From Actinomycetes bacterium (lineage in GTDB: Bacteria > Actinomycetota > Aquicultoria > CAJVYJ01), in NCBI GenBank assembly GCA_030597945.1, contig JAUVQW010000043.1, positions 1-8,625 on the forward strand: a stretch of 8,625 nucleotides of DNA, given 5' to 3'. Shown piece after piece: positions 1 to 6,325 of the stretch. The notes below the pieces were generated by a model. The model saw only the letters and a list, made by a program, of their open reading frames with translations. It had not been told where the DNA came from and made no database searches. A program made the position numbers and the translations under genes. Position 1 is the first letter of the stretch. Each line of letters begins with the position of its first letter.

Positions 1-2
1 GT

Positions 3-995
3 GAGGGTGATATTGAAGCTTTCATCTATTTTAGGAATGGCAAGATTTTTGGTGCTGTCTCTAATTATAACCGGATCCCGATCGGAGAGCGCCTGGTAAA
101 GGTCGGTTATATTTCGGAAGAAGATCTCGTGAGAGCGCTGGGGATACAAAAACAAGACAAGAAATCCAGAAAGCTCGGTCAAGTAATGCTTCAAGAGAAA
201 CTCATCACTGAAGATATGTTAAAACAGATAGTAAGAGAACAGATCCAGGCGACTGTGTTTGATGTCCTAAGTTGGATCGACGGAGACTTTCAATTCTCTA
301 CCAAGTTGCCGCCTGTTGAAGATATTGGCCTTCTGGTTAACGCTAAAAACGTGGTTCTGGAGGGGACTCAGAGGATTGACGAATGGAAAAGGCTTCGAAA
401 GAAAGTACCATCGCCTAATTCGGTATTCGCAATAAACGATGAAGCTCCAAGGGGCAAGAACATTACGCTTAGCCCGCGACATTGGCAGCTACTTGGGTAT
501 ATTGACGGAGAGCGTTCTGTAGATGATCTATTGATTTTAGAGCAATTAAGCGAATTTCAGACATGCTCTATACTCGCGGAGCTTGTAAGCGCCGGACTTA
601 TTAAAGTTTCTCATGAGAAGCACAGCTCTGAGGAGGCTAAGAATGAACAGGTACAAAAAAAGAGCAAAGGGTCGGCTAAAGGTGTAAGAGCGGTAGACGA
701 AACGGATGATAAGCCGAGTGTGGCCGCGAAGGATGAGAGTGATCTCGAGGACAAATCTTCTACAGATGAGGAAGTAGGATCCGAGTTTCAATCGATTATC
801 AATATAAACAACTTAGATGAGATGAGCCCAAATGACGTCCTTGCCTATAGAAGCGTTTTCATGAAGGAACTCAACTCTCTAACAGAAAATAAAAGTGAAA
901 AGCCAATTAGGAGCATATCAAGTCTTAGCAGTATAAAGAAGAATAAGAGAATCGACACTAAAGCGCTCAAGGAAGCTTTAAAGAAATTTAAGTAG
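3..995 (+). CDS. DUF4388 (PATAN-type) domain protein, 5' end missing
   Basis: The reading frame is open from the left edge, so the gene begins outside the window; 330 C-terminal residues are visible. A GTG at 129 is in frame, but conserved domain sequence precedes it, so it is not the start. Residues about 1-100 match the DUF4388 pattern: a 'YFRNGKIFGAVS' strand-turn-strand, then two GspE-N-like helical repeats (26-49 beginning PIG, 57-80 beginning KLG), then 'VFDVLSWIDGDFQF'. Residues about 152-202 look like a winged-helix domain ('LLGYIDGERSVDDLL' to 'ELVSAGLIKV'). A charged, low-complexity linker (about 205-265) leads to a Lys-rich C-terminus. There is no membrane segment, so it is probably cytoplasmic. 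The next gene starts 7 bases after the stop, so the two are likely cotranscribed. DUF4388 proteins are generally regarded as signalling or regulatory. A role in controlling the downstream pilus is inference from position, and the exact function is unknown. Confidence 0.85.
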   Translation, partial: EGDIEAFIYFRNGKIFGAVSNYNRIPIGERLVKVGYISEEDLVRALGIQKQDKKSRKLGQVMLQEKLITEDMLKQIVREQIQATVFDVLSWIDGDFQFSTKLPPVEDIGLLVNAKNVVLEGTQRIDEWKRLRKKVPSPNSVFAINDEAPRGKNITLSPRHWQLLGYIDGERSVDDLLILEQLSEFQTCSILAELVSAGLIKVSHEKHSSEEAKNEQVQKKSKGSAKGVRAVDETDDKPSVAAKDESDLEDKSSTDEEVGSEFQSIININNLDEMSPNDVLAYRSVFMKELNSLTENKSEKPIRSISSLSSIKKNKRIDTKALKEALKKFK

Positions 996-1002
996 GTGAG
1001 TC

Positions 1003-1515
1003 ATGGATTTTTTAAATATTATAGTGACGGGAACTGGAAGCAGCGGTAAGACTACCCTTATTAATACGGTTAGCGAGATACCGGTAATGGATCTAAGCGA
1101 TGCTTTCACCCCGAAAGATGCCAGGCAAAATGTGGAGCTTGGAAGGACCCAGATAAGCGGAGATACATTTCTTTATTTGATAGGTACTCCACCTGACGAT
1201 AAATATCATGTTTTTTGGGATAGAGCCAGTAATGATCTGGTGGGTTTTATCTTCGTTGTGGGTACTAGCAAAGATTCCATCGAGGGGACTAAGAAAGCGA
1301 TCAAGACTCTTGAAGAAGTTGAAAAAGTGCCTTTTATTGTCGTTGCAAACGGTCTTCAGGGGAAAAAAGATATCGAGAAGATGAGAAAAGCTTTAGGCAT
1401 GAAAAAGGAACGTGATCTGGTCTCTGTAGACCTTCGGGATGAGGAAAAAGTAAACAAGGTGCTTGCATCATTAATTTCTTCGACATTGGCTGTGGATGCT
1501 AAAAAAACCGCTTGA
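1003..1515 (+). CDS. Small COG2229-like P-loop G-protein with atypical G3/G4 motifs
   Basis: A 170-residue single-domain protein. The Walker A/G1 motif GTGSSGKT lies at residues 10-17 behind a hydrophobic first strand. The segment 'FLYLIGTPPDD' (56-66) sits where COG2229-type predicted GTPases carry G3 (usually GTPGQ), followed by 'FWDRASNDLVGFIFVVGTS', the usual 'W...GA.G.I.VVD' region. The G4 position reads ANGLQ (115-119) rather than NKxD, and 'SVDLRD' (141-146) occupies the G5 region. The fold is therefore a Ras-like P-loop protein, but guanine specificity and hydrolysis are doubtful. The ATG is preceded by AGGTGAG at 994-1000, overlapping the upstream stop codon, which suggests translational coupling with the DUF4388 gene. 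Small GTPases such as MglA control polarity and T4P in other bacteria. A similar regulatory role here is inference from the neighbouring pil genes. Confidence 0.8.
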   Translation: MDFLNIIVTGTGSSGKTTLINTVSEIPVMDLSDAFTPKDARQNVELGRTQISGDTFLYLIGTPPDDKYHVFWDRASNDLVGFIFVVGTSKDSIEGTKKAIKTLEEVEKVPFIVVANGLQGKKDIEKMRKALGMKKERDLVSVDLRDEEKVNKVLASLISSTLAVDAKKTA

Positions 1516-1597
1516 GCTCATTTAAAGATATCAATAAAAAAATAATTTCACCTCACTGTTTTCATTAAACAATATCTCTCAAAGTGTCGATTAAATA

Positions 1598-1624
1598 CTG
1601 ATTGCAAATAATCAGACGTTTTAT
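1598..1624 (+). terminator. Candidate weak terminator hairpin after the DUF4388/G-protein pair
   Basis: CTGATT (1598-1603) and AATCAG (1610-1615) form a perfect 6-bp stem, extendable by one G·U pair, followed by the T-rich GTTTTATT. The stem is AT-rich and short and lies about 80 bases after the stop codon, so it would be a weak terminator. It may instead be a chance inverted repeat in an AT-rich gap. Confidence 0.3.
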
Positions 1625-1629
1625 TAAGG

Positions 1630-1658
1630 CTGACAAGCTTTTTTTCAGTCGTGATATT
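1630..1658 (+). promoter_or_regulatory. Candidate sigma70-type promoter for the pilBTC-pilin operon
   Basis: CTGACA (1630-1635) matches 5 of 6 bases of the -35 consensus TTGACA. A 17-base spacer follows, then GATATT (1653-1658), which matches 4 of 6 bases of TATAAT. Transcription would start near 1665 and give a leader of about 38 bases before the TTG start of pilB. The 163 bases between the G-protein stop and the longest pilB frame, with no supported gene, agree with a new transcription unit. Competing reading: AAGGCTGACAAGCTT plus a T run (1626-1645) could be a weak terminator hairpin with a bulged G. Confidence 0.4.
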
Positions 1659-1702
1659 GGCGCCGAACAGATGAAGTATTGTATGTATTAGGAGAAGAAG
1701 CA

Positions 1703-3352
1703 TTGAATAACATAACAGAGGATTTCGGCGCATTCTTAGTAGAAGCTAAAATTATCTCCAAACCTCAGTATGCCGATGCTTTGGAAGTCCATCGTATCTT
1801 AGGCCTTGCGTTTAGCAAAAGCCTAATCGAGCTAGGTTATGCCTCAAGCGATGCTTTACTTCCGAAGCTAGCAGAACAAGTAGGCGTGCCCATCATCGAT
1901 CTCGCAGAGGTCAGCGTAAACAATAACGCCATTACAGCTATTCCTGAAGAGATCTGTAGAAAATATACGGTTCTGCCTATAGATTTTGAAGACGATAGAT
2001 TGATCGTCGCGATGACCTCTCCAGATAATATTATGGTAATAGATGATCTTCAGTTATTTACCGGCCATGAGATAAACCCGGTGATCGCTACAAAGGAAGA
2101 TATCGAAAACGCAATCGGCCAATACCATCAGATGACCGATAGCGTTGTTGAAGACATGTTCAGCAATGAAGATGTCGATGTGATTGCCGATGTGGTCGAG
2201 GAAGCGCCGATCGTCAAATTAGTAAACGTGATAATATCCCAAGGCGTCGAAGACAGGGCAAGTGACATCCATATTGAGCCACAAGAACATGATATGCGTG
2301 TTAGGTATAGGGTGGATGGTGTTCTACATGAAGCGATGCGCTCACCAAAGAAAGTGCAATCATCAATTATTTCGCGTTTAAAGATAATGGCGGGAATGGA
2401 TATTGCGGAGGTCAGAAAGCCTCAAGACGGGCGAGCGGCTATGAATATTAAAGGAAGGGGAGTTGATTTTAGAGTCTCGACTCTTCCGACAGTTTATGGA
2501 GAGAGGGTAGTCTTAAGAGTACTCGAGAAAGAAAAGATCATGCTGGACCTTGACGATCTTGGATTTTTGCCGGGCCCTTTGGAGAGGTTTAAGAAAGCGA
2601 TCATGAACCCATACGGGTCGACTCTTGTCACTGGCCCAACAGGAAGTGGGAAGTCTACTACCCTTTATGCGACTTTAAATGTTCTAAATACTGAGGACAA
2701 ACATATCATAACCGTTGAGGATCCGGTCGAATATCGATTGCCGGGTATAAATCAAGTCCAGATCAATCCCCGGGCCGGACTTACCTTTGCTACGGGTCTT
2801 AGAGCGATGCTTAGATCTGCGCCGGATGTCATCATGGTCGGTGAGATCCGAGATCGAGAAACGGCTCAGATATCTATAGAAGCGGCCCTGACCGGTCATC
2901 TTGTTTTAAGTACTCTTCATACAAATGACGCACCGGGCGCTATCAGTCGTTTGACTGAGATGGGTGTCCCCCCTTTTCTGATATCTTCGGCAATCGTCTG
3001 TGTTCAAGCTCAAAGGTTGGCAAGAAGGTTGTGCCCGGACTGCAAAGAGGAGTATAAAGCCGAGCCAGAACTTCTAAAAAGGTTCAACATCGATCCGGAT
3101 GAGAGCAATAAAATATATAGGCAGAAAGGGTGTCCAAAATGTAACGATACCGGTTATCGAGGAAGAGTCGGCCTCTATGAGATCATGGTAATAAGTGAGG
3201 CTATCGAAAAGTTGATTATCGATAGAGCTACGACCGAGGAGATCAAAGAGGTCGCTATCGATGAGGGCATGACGACTCTTAAAGAGGACGGAATCGAGAA
3301 GGTAAAGATGGGTCTTACCTCGATAGAAGAGATAGGTAGAGTTGTAGTATAG
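1703..3352 (+). CDS. pilB: Type IV pilus assembly (extension) ATPase PilB
   Basis: A 549-residue GspE/PilB-family hexameric ATPase that powers pilin polymerisation at the inner membrane. Residues about 1-150 form a GspE-N/MshEN-type domain. The N2 region carries ASDIHIEP (186-193) and RKPQDGR (238-244). The C-terminal ATPase domain has Walker A GPTGSGKST (311-319), Asp box TVEDPVEY (337-344), Walker B DVIMVGEIRD (375-384) and His box LVLSTLHTND (400-409). Four cysteines in two CxxC pairs (444/447 and 477/480) form the zinc site typical of the assembly ATPases and absent from PilT. I chose TTG at 1703 because AGGAG lies at 1690-1694, 8 bases upstream. A longer in-frame TTG at 1679 adds eight residues but has no SD and would place the AGGAG inside the coding sequence. 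The MshEN c-di-GMP consensus residues are poorly conserved (see findings). First gene of the pilB-pilT-pilC-pilin cluster. Confidence 0.96.
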   Translation: MNNITEDFGAFLVEAKIISKPQYADALEVHRILGLAFSKSLIELGYASSDALLPKLAEQVGVPIIDLAEVSVNNNAITAIPEEICRKYTVLPIDFEDDRLIVAMTSPDNIMVIDDLQLFTGHEINPVIATKEDIENAIGQYHQMTDSVVEDMFSNEDVDVIADVVEEAPIVKLVNVIISQGVEDRASDIHIEPQEHDMRVRYRVDGVLHEAMRSPKKVQSSIISRLKIMAGMDIAEVRKPQDGRAAMNIKGRGVDFRVSTLPTVYGERVVLRVLEKEKIMLDLDDLGFLPGPLERFKKAIMNPYGSTLVTGPTGSGKSTTLYATLNVLNTEDKHIITVEDPVEYRLPGINQVQINPRAGLTFATGLRAMLRSAPDVIMVGEIRDRETAQISIEAALTGHLVLSTLHTNDAPGAISRLTEMGVPPFLISSAIVCVQAQRLARRLCPDCKEEYKAEPELLKRFNIDPDESNKIYRQKGCPKCNDTGYRGRVGLYEIMVISEAIEKLIIDRATTEEIKEVAIDEGMTTLKEDGIEKVKMGLTSIEEIGRVVV

Positions 3353-3366
3353 TTTTCGGCGAAACT
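3351..3366 (+). repeat. Small hairpin overlapping the pilB stop codon
   Basis: AGTTTT (3351-3356) pairs with GAAACT (3361-3366), five Watson-Crick pairs plus one U·G, around the tetraloop CGGC. It begins within the TAG stop. There is no T tract after it, so it is not an intrinsic terminator. It could be an mRNA stabilising or processing element, or chance. Confidence 0.3.
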
Positions 3367-3384
3367 GACCGATATAAAGTTCTA

Positions 3385-3405
3385 GTGATTAATACGCTTA
3401 ATCAT
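3385..3405 (+). repeat. Inverted repeat in the pilB-pilT gap
   Basis: TGATTAA (3386-3392) and TTAATCA (3398-3404) are perfectly complementary around a 5-base centre TACGC, with one more G·U pair at the ends. No T tract follows; the next bases are purine/TA-rich and lead to the pilT SD. Plausible roles are a protein-binding operator or an RNA processing hairpin between the extension and retraction motor genes. Confidence 0.35.
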
Positions 3406-3441
3406 AAAAGTATATATAAGAGGAAAAGTTAGGGAGAAGAT

Positions 3442-4506
3442 ATGTTGTACATTAATGATCTACTAATAGAAGTTTTGGAAAAGGGCGCATCGGACTTGCA
3501 CTTGACTGTAGGGGTGCCGCCGACAATCAGATTGAACGGAATGCTTACCTATCTGGATTATCCAAAACTTACACCAAAAGACACTCAAGAAATAATCTAC
3601 AGCATTCTTACCCAAGAGCAACGCGAACAAGTAGAGAGAAAGAAAGAGTTCGACCTCTCATACTCTGTTCCTGGCCAATCCAGATTCAGGGTCAATATCT
3701 ATTATCAAAGGCACAGCTTAGCGGCGGCCTTTAGGTTGATCCCGATCGTCATCAGATCGATAGAAGATCTGGGACTTCCAAGGATACTTGAGCAAGTGGC
3801 GGCAAAGCCCAGGGGTTTTGTGCTGATTACCGGACCGACTGGTAGCGGTAAGTCCACGACACTCGCAGCTCTTATAGATTATATCAATTCATCGCGTCCC
3901 GTTCACATTATCACAGTCGAGGACCCGATCGAATATCTCCATAAACATAAGAAAGCGATCATAAACCAAAGAGAGATCGGAAATGATACGCTCTCGTTTC
4001 AGAACGCTCTTAAGTATGTCTTAAGGCAAGACCCGGATGTAATTCTTGTGGGAGAGATGAGAGACATGGAGACAATTTCCACGGCCTTAACGGCAGCGGA
4101 GACGGGTCATCTGGTCTTTGCCACACTTCATACCCAGGATGCGCCGCAGACAATAGACAGAATCATCGATGTCTTTCCACCTCATCAGCAACAACAGATC
4201 AGGATGCAGCTTGCGGGAACGCTTCAGTGCATTTTGTCACAACAACTTTTACCGAACAGAGACGGAAATGGCCGGGTATCGGCTGTCGAAGTCCTTATCC
4301 CGACACCGGGTATTAGAAATATGATCCGAGAAGCAAAAAATCACCAAATATTAAACGCGATGCAGACCGGCCAAAAATATGGTATGCAGACAATGGACCA
4401 AAGCCTTGCCGCACTATATAGAAATGGCAAGATCAGTTATGAGATGGCTATGTCTCAGGCCAGCGATTCAAACGAAGTAAAACAGATCTTAGGGAGAATC
4501 GGTTAA
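3442..4506 (+). CDS. pilT: Type IV pilus retraction ATPase PilT
   Basis: A 354-residue PilT-family ATPase, the usual length, which disassembles the pilus and drives twitching, surface sensing and DNA uptake. The N-terminal PAS-like domain opens with 'LIEVLEKGASDLHLTVG' (8-24). Walker A GPTGSGKST is at 131-139, Asp box ITVEDPIEY at 157-165, Walker B DVILVGEMRD at 199-208 and His box LVFATLHTQD at 224-233. The C-terminal GIRNMIRE (290-297) corresponds to the AIRNLIRE motif required for retraction in studied PilT proteins. There is no CxxC zinc site, which separates it from PilB. ATG at 3442 has AGGGAG at 3431-3436. It lies 89 bases after pilB in a gap with two small hairpins and no convincing promoter, and 13 bases before pilC. 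PilU is an alternative, but the length and the single copy favour PilT. Confidence 0.96.
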   Translation: MLYINDLLIEVLEKGASDLHLTVGVPPTIRLNGMLTYLDYPKLTPKDTQEIIYSILTQEQREQVERKKEFDLSYSVPGQSRFRVNIYYQRHSLAAAFRLIPIVIRSIEDLGLPRILEQVAAKPRGFVLITGPTGSGKSTTLAALIDYINSSRPVHIITVEDPIEYLHKHKKAIINQREIGNDTLSFQNALKYVLRQDPDVILVGEMRDMETISTALTAAETGHLVFATLHTQDAPQTIDRIIDVFPPHQQQQIRMQLAGTLQCILSQQLLPNRDGNGRVSAVEVLIPTPGIRNMIREAKNHQILNAMQTGQKYGMQTMDQSLAALYRNGKISYEMAMSQASDSNEVKQILGRIG

Positions 4507-4522
4507 GGAGGGGTAAGACTTG
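4505..4522 (+). promoter_or_regulatory. Strong Shine-Dalgarno deciding the TTG start of pilC
   Basis: AAGGAGG at 4505-4511 begins inside the pilT stop codon and lies 8 bases before TTG at 4520. It is a near-perfect anti-SD match and compensates for the weak start codon. This supports starting pilC at TTG. Confidence 0.8.
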
Positions 4523-5737
4523 GCGACAACGTTTGCTTATAAAGTAAAAGACAAAAAAGGTAAGGTAACTGGCGGAACGCTAGAGGGCGATAGCGTTAAT
4601 ACGGTCGTGACCAAGCTTAGGCAGATGGGTTACACCGTACTCAACGTAAAAGCAAAAAGCAATAAGTCATCTGTCGGCAGCATAACGATTGGAAGAAAAA
4701 AGAAGGTCAAGGGAAAAGACATCACCGTCTTTAGCCGCCAGTTCGCTACGATGATAAATTCCGGCCTGTCGCTTACCAAGTCGCTTAACATCTTAAGCGA
4801 TCAGACCGAAAACCCGAGATTTGCCGAAGTCATCGGTACCGTACAAAAAGATGTTGAATCCGGCCAGACGTTGTCGGAATCATTGGCCAAATTTCCCGAT
4901 GTCTTTTCTGTCCTATTTATTAACATGGTAAGAGCCGGGGAGACCGGCGGTGTTTTAGATACGACTCTTATGAGAGTTGCCGAGCACTACGAAAAAGACA
5001 TGGCTATCATGGCTAAAATAAAATCGGCTATGACCTATCCGATAGTCATGTTTATTACGGCAATGCTTATCGTGTTTGCGATGATCACTTTTGTCGTACC
5101 GGTATTTGTGGGAATGTTCGCCCAACTGGGCGGAGACTTACCGCTGCCAACGAAGGTCTTGGTATTTTCCAGTAATTTTGTCCGTAATTATTGGTATACG
5201 GTGATCATTATGGTAATCGTCGGCCGTTACGCGTTTAAAAAATATAAGAAGACGTCTAACGGAAGATTGCAACTGGATAAGATAAAACTCAGGCTTCCTG
5301 TATTTGGGCTGTTGTTTACAAAGTTGGCGATAGCCAGGTTTACTAGGACTTTCGGTACATTGGTATCAAGTGGTGTGCCTATCCTGCAGGCGATGGATAT
5401 CGTTGCTGACACCGCTAACAATGAGGTCATAGCCAGAACGGTAAAGAGAGCAAGGACAAGCATTAAAGAGGGAGAGACGATAGCAAAACCGCTCTCCGAG
5501 GGCACTATCTTTCCGCCGATGGTCGTACAGATGATCTCAGTCGGGGAAGAAACTGGAGCCTTAGATGACATGTTGACTAAAATAGCTGACTTCTACGACG
5601 ATGACGTCGGCGCCATGGTGGAGTCACTCACATCATTGATCGAACCGCTTATGATTGTCGTTATGGGAATCATCGTCGGCGGTATCCTGATCTCTCTCTA
5701 TTTGCCGATGTTTAAGCTGATCACACTTATAAATTAA
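4520..5737 (+). CDS. pilC: Type IV pilus inner-membrane platform protein PilC
   Basis: A 405-residue PilC/GspF-family polytopic protein that forms the membrane platform on which PilB and PilT act. The N-terminus ('FAYKVKDKKGKVTGGTLEG') is typical of the family. Two T2SSF repeats are visible. The first (about 70-195) includes 'FSRQFATMINSGLSL' and 'MVRAGETGGVLD'. The second (about 272-396) includes 'FTRTFGTLVSSGVPI' and 'MISVGEETGALDDML'. Hydrophobic segments lie at about 172-197, 222-237 and 374-397, as expected for three membrane helices. Translation starts at TTG behind a very strong SD 13 bases after pilT, so the two are cotranscribed. Length and domain layout are normal, and no frame damage is seen. 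Confidence 0.96.
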   Translation: MATTFAYKVKDKKGKVTGGTLEGDSVNTVVTKLRQMGYTVLNVKAKSNKSSVGSITIGRKKKVKGKDITVFSRQFATMINSGLSLTKSLNILSDQTENPRFAEVIGTVQKDVESGQTLSESLAKFPDVFSVLFINMVRAGETGGVLDTTLMRVAEHYEKDMAIMAKIKSAMTYPIVMFITAMLIVFAMITFVVPVFVGMFAQLGGDLPLPTKVLVFSSNFVRNYWYTVIIMVIVGRYAFKKYKKTSNGRLQLDKIKLRLPVFGLLFTKLAIARFTRTFGTLVSSGVPILQAMDIVADTANNEVIARTVKRARTSIKEGETIAKPLSEGTIFPPMVVQMISVGEETGALDDMLTKIADFYDDDVGAMVESLTSLIEPLMIVVMGIIVGGILISLYLPMFKLITLIN

Positions 5738-5739
5738 TT

Positions 5740-5761
5740 GGAAAATATATTTAAGTTTTCC
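5740..5761 (+). repeat. Small inverted repeat between pilC and the pilin gene
   Basis: GGAAAA (5740-5745) and TTTTCC (5756-5761) flank a 10-base AT-rich loop, two bases after the pilC stop. No T tract follows. In a pilus operon a site like this could separate moderately expressed assembly genes from a highly expressed pilin by processing or partial termination, but the stem is short and may be chance. Confidence 0.25.
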
Positions 5762-5827
5762 CGCTTGTTACCGATACTATTAATGAAGTTTGGAAGAAAA
5801 AATAACTCACGAAGGGAGGCGAAATTT

Positions 5828-6163
5828 ATGAAAGCATTAAGAAACGAGCAAGGCTTCACCCTTATAGAATTAATGGTTGTTGTACTTATTATTGGTATTT
5901 TGGTGGCAGTAGCTGTGCCTGTATTCGTTAGTGCTTCAAACAACGCAAAGCTTCGTACTTGTGAAGCTAATCTTAGGACTATGGACGGCGCTATCCAGAC
6001 GTACGGCGCTGACCAGCAAGTAGATCCTACAGCGATCAGTGACTTAGTTCCGACATACATTAAAGAGATTCCAACAGAGCCACTCAGTGGAACGTATGCC
6101 TTTGTAGCAGGTAATTCAACAGCTCCGGCGCACGTAACATGCTCTAACGGACATACTTACTAA
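5828..6163 (+). CDS. Type IV pilin (major-pilin-like), short
   Basis: A 111-residue prepilin. The leader MKALRNEQG ends at the class III cleavage/N-methylation site G^FTLIE. The mature protein would be 102 residues, starting with Phe1 and having Glu5. The hydrophobic N-terminal helix spans about residues 10-34, then a short globular domain follows with Cys45 and Cys105, a likely disulfide pair. The C-terminal CSNGHTY resembles the tails of PulG/ComGC-like Gram-positive pilins. ATG at 5828 has GGGAGG at 5814-5819, 8 bases upstream. The frame extends upstream to TTG at 5738, but that would put 30 extra residues before the leader and has no SD. It follows the pilBTC motor and platform genes and ends at a strong terminator, which suits a highly expressed structural subunit. 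Major versus minor pilin cannot be settled, as other pilin genes may lie elsewhere; the symbol pilA is therefore not assigned. Confidence 0.93.
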   Translation: MKALRNEQGFTLIELMVVVLIIGILVAVAVPVFVSASNNAKLRTCEANLRTMDGAIQTYGADQQVDPTAISDLVPTYIKEIPTEPLSGTYAFVAGNSTAPAHVTCSNGHTY

Positions 6164-6173
6164 GTCGTTTGAA

Positions 6174-6206
6174 GTAGTACTACCGCTGTCTCGCCAAGAG
6201 ATAGCG
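6174..6206 (+). repeat. Structured 3' UTR of the pilin mRNA: palindrome plus hairpin
   Basis: GTAGTACTAC (6174-6183) is a perfect 10-base palindrome, followed directly by a hairpin. That hairpin pairs CGCTGTCTC (6184-6192) with GAGATAGCG (6198-6206): nine pairs including one G·U, loop GCCAA. It lies 10 bases past the pilin stop and before the terminator. No T run follows, so it is not itself an intrinsic terminator. It probably protects the pilin message from 3' decay. Confidence 0.5.
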
Positions 6207-6219
6207 TAAGATGAAAAGG

Positions 6220-6260
6220 AATGGCAAGACCAAAAAAGGTCTTGCCATTTTCTCGTCTTT
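6220..6260 (+). terminator. Rho-independent terminator after the pilin gene
   Basis: AATGGCAAGACC (6220-6231) and GGTCTTGCCATT (6238-6249) form a perfect 12-bp stem around a six-A loop, with two further G·U pairs possible at the base. The descending arm runs into TTTTCTCGTCTTT. This is the strongest terminator in the window and marks the end of the pilBTC-pilin unit. Confidence 0.88.
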
Positions 6261-6272
6261 AGCCGATATAAT
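6242..6272 (+). promoter_or_regulatory. Promoter for the Wzy-type/TPR genes, overlapping the terminator
   Basis: A perfect -10 box TATAAT lies at 6267-6272. TTGCCA at 6242-6247, 5 of 6 matches to the -35 consensus, is 19 bases upstream, a long spacer. Transcription would start near 6279, about 47 bases before the TTG start at 6326. The -35 lies inside the descending arm of the upstream terminator, so the two elements share sequence. The -10 is convincing; the -35 is less certain. Confidence 0.55.
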
Positions 6273-6325
6273 GTAAGATTGAATAAATATATGCACAAAA
6301 AATCGCAGCAAAGGATGTAGCAGTA

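Noticed and set aside
129..131. GTG as a start codon for the first gene
   Set aside because: The frame is open back to the window edge, and the residues upstream of 129 are conserved DUF4388 sequence, so the gene starts outside the window.
3411..3420. TATATATAAG as a -10 box for a pilT promoter
   Set aside because: No sequence resembling TTGACA lies 16-18 bases upstream, and TA-rich runs are common in these gaps.
5227..5571. Antisense open frame of 114 codons inside pilC
   Set aside because: It is opposite a fully conserved pilC coding region, has no recognisable domain, and is explained as a shadow of the pilC codons.
5750..5780. Internal promoter before the pilin gene (TTTAAG with GATACT)
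   Set aside because: Only 3 of 6 and 4 of 6 consensus matches; too weak to call, although an extra pilin promoter would make biological sense.
5738..5827. N-terminal extension of the pilin from a TTG at 5738
   Set aside because: No SD precedes it, and it would put 30 residues in front of a normal 9-residue prepilin leader that has its own good SD and ATG.
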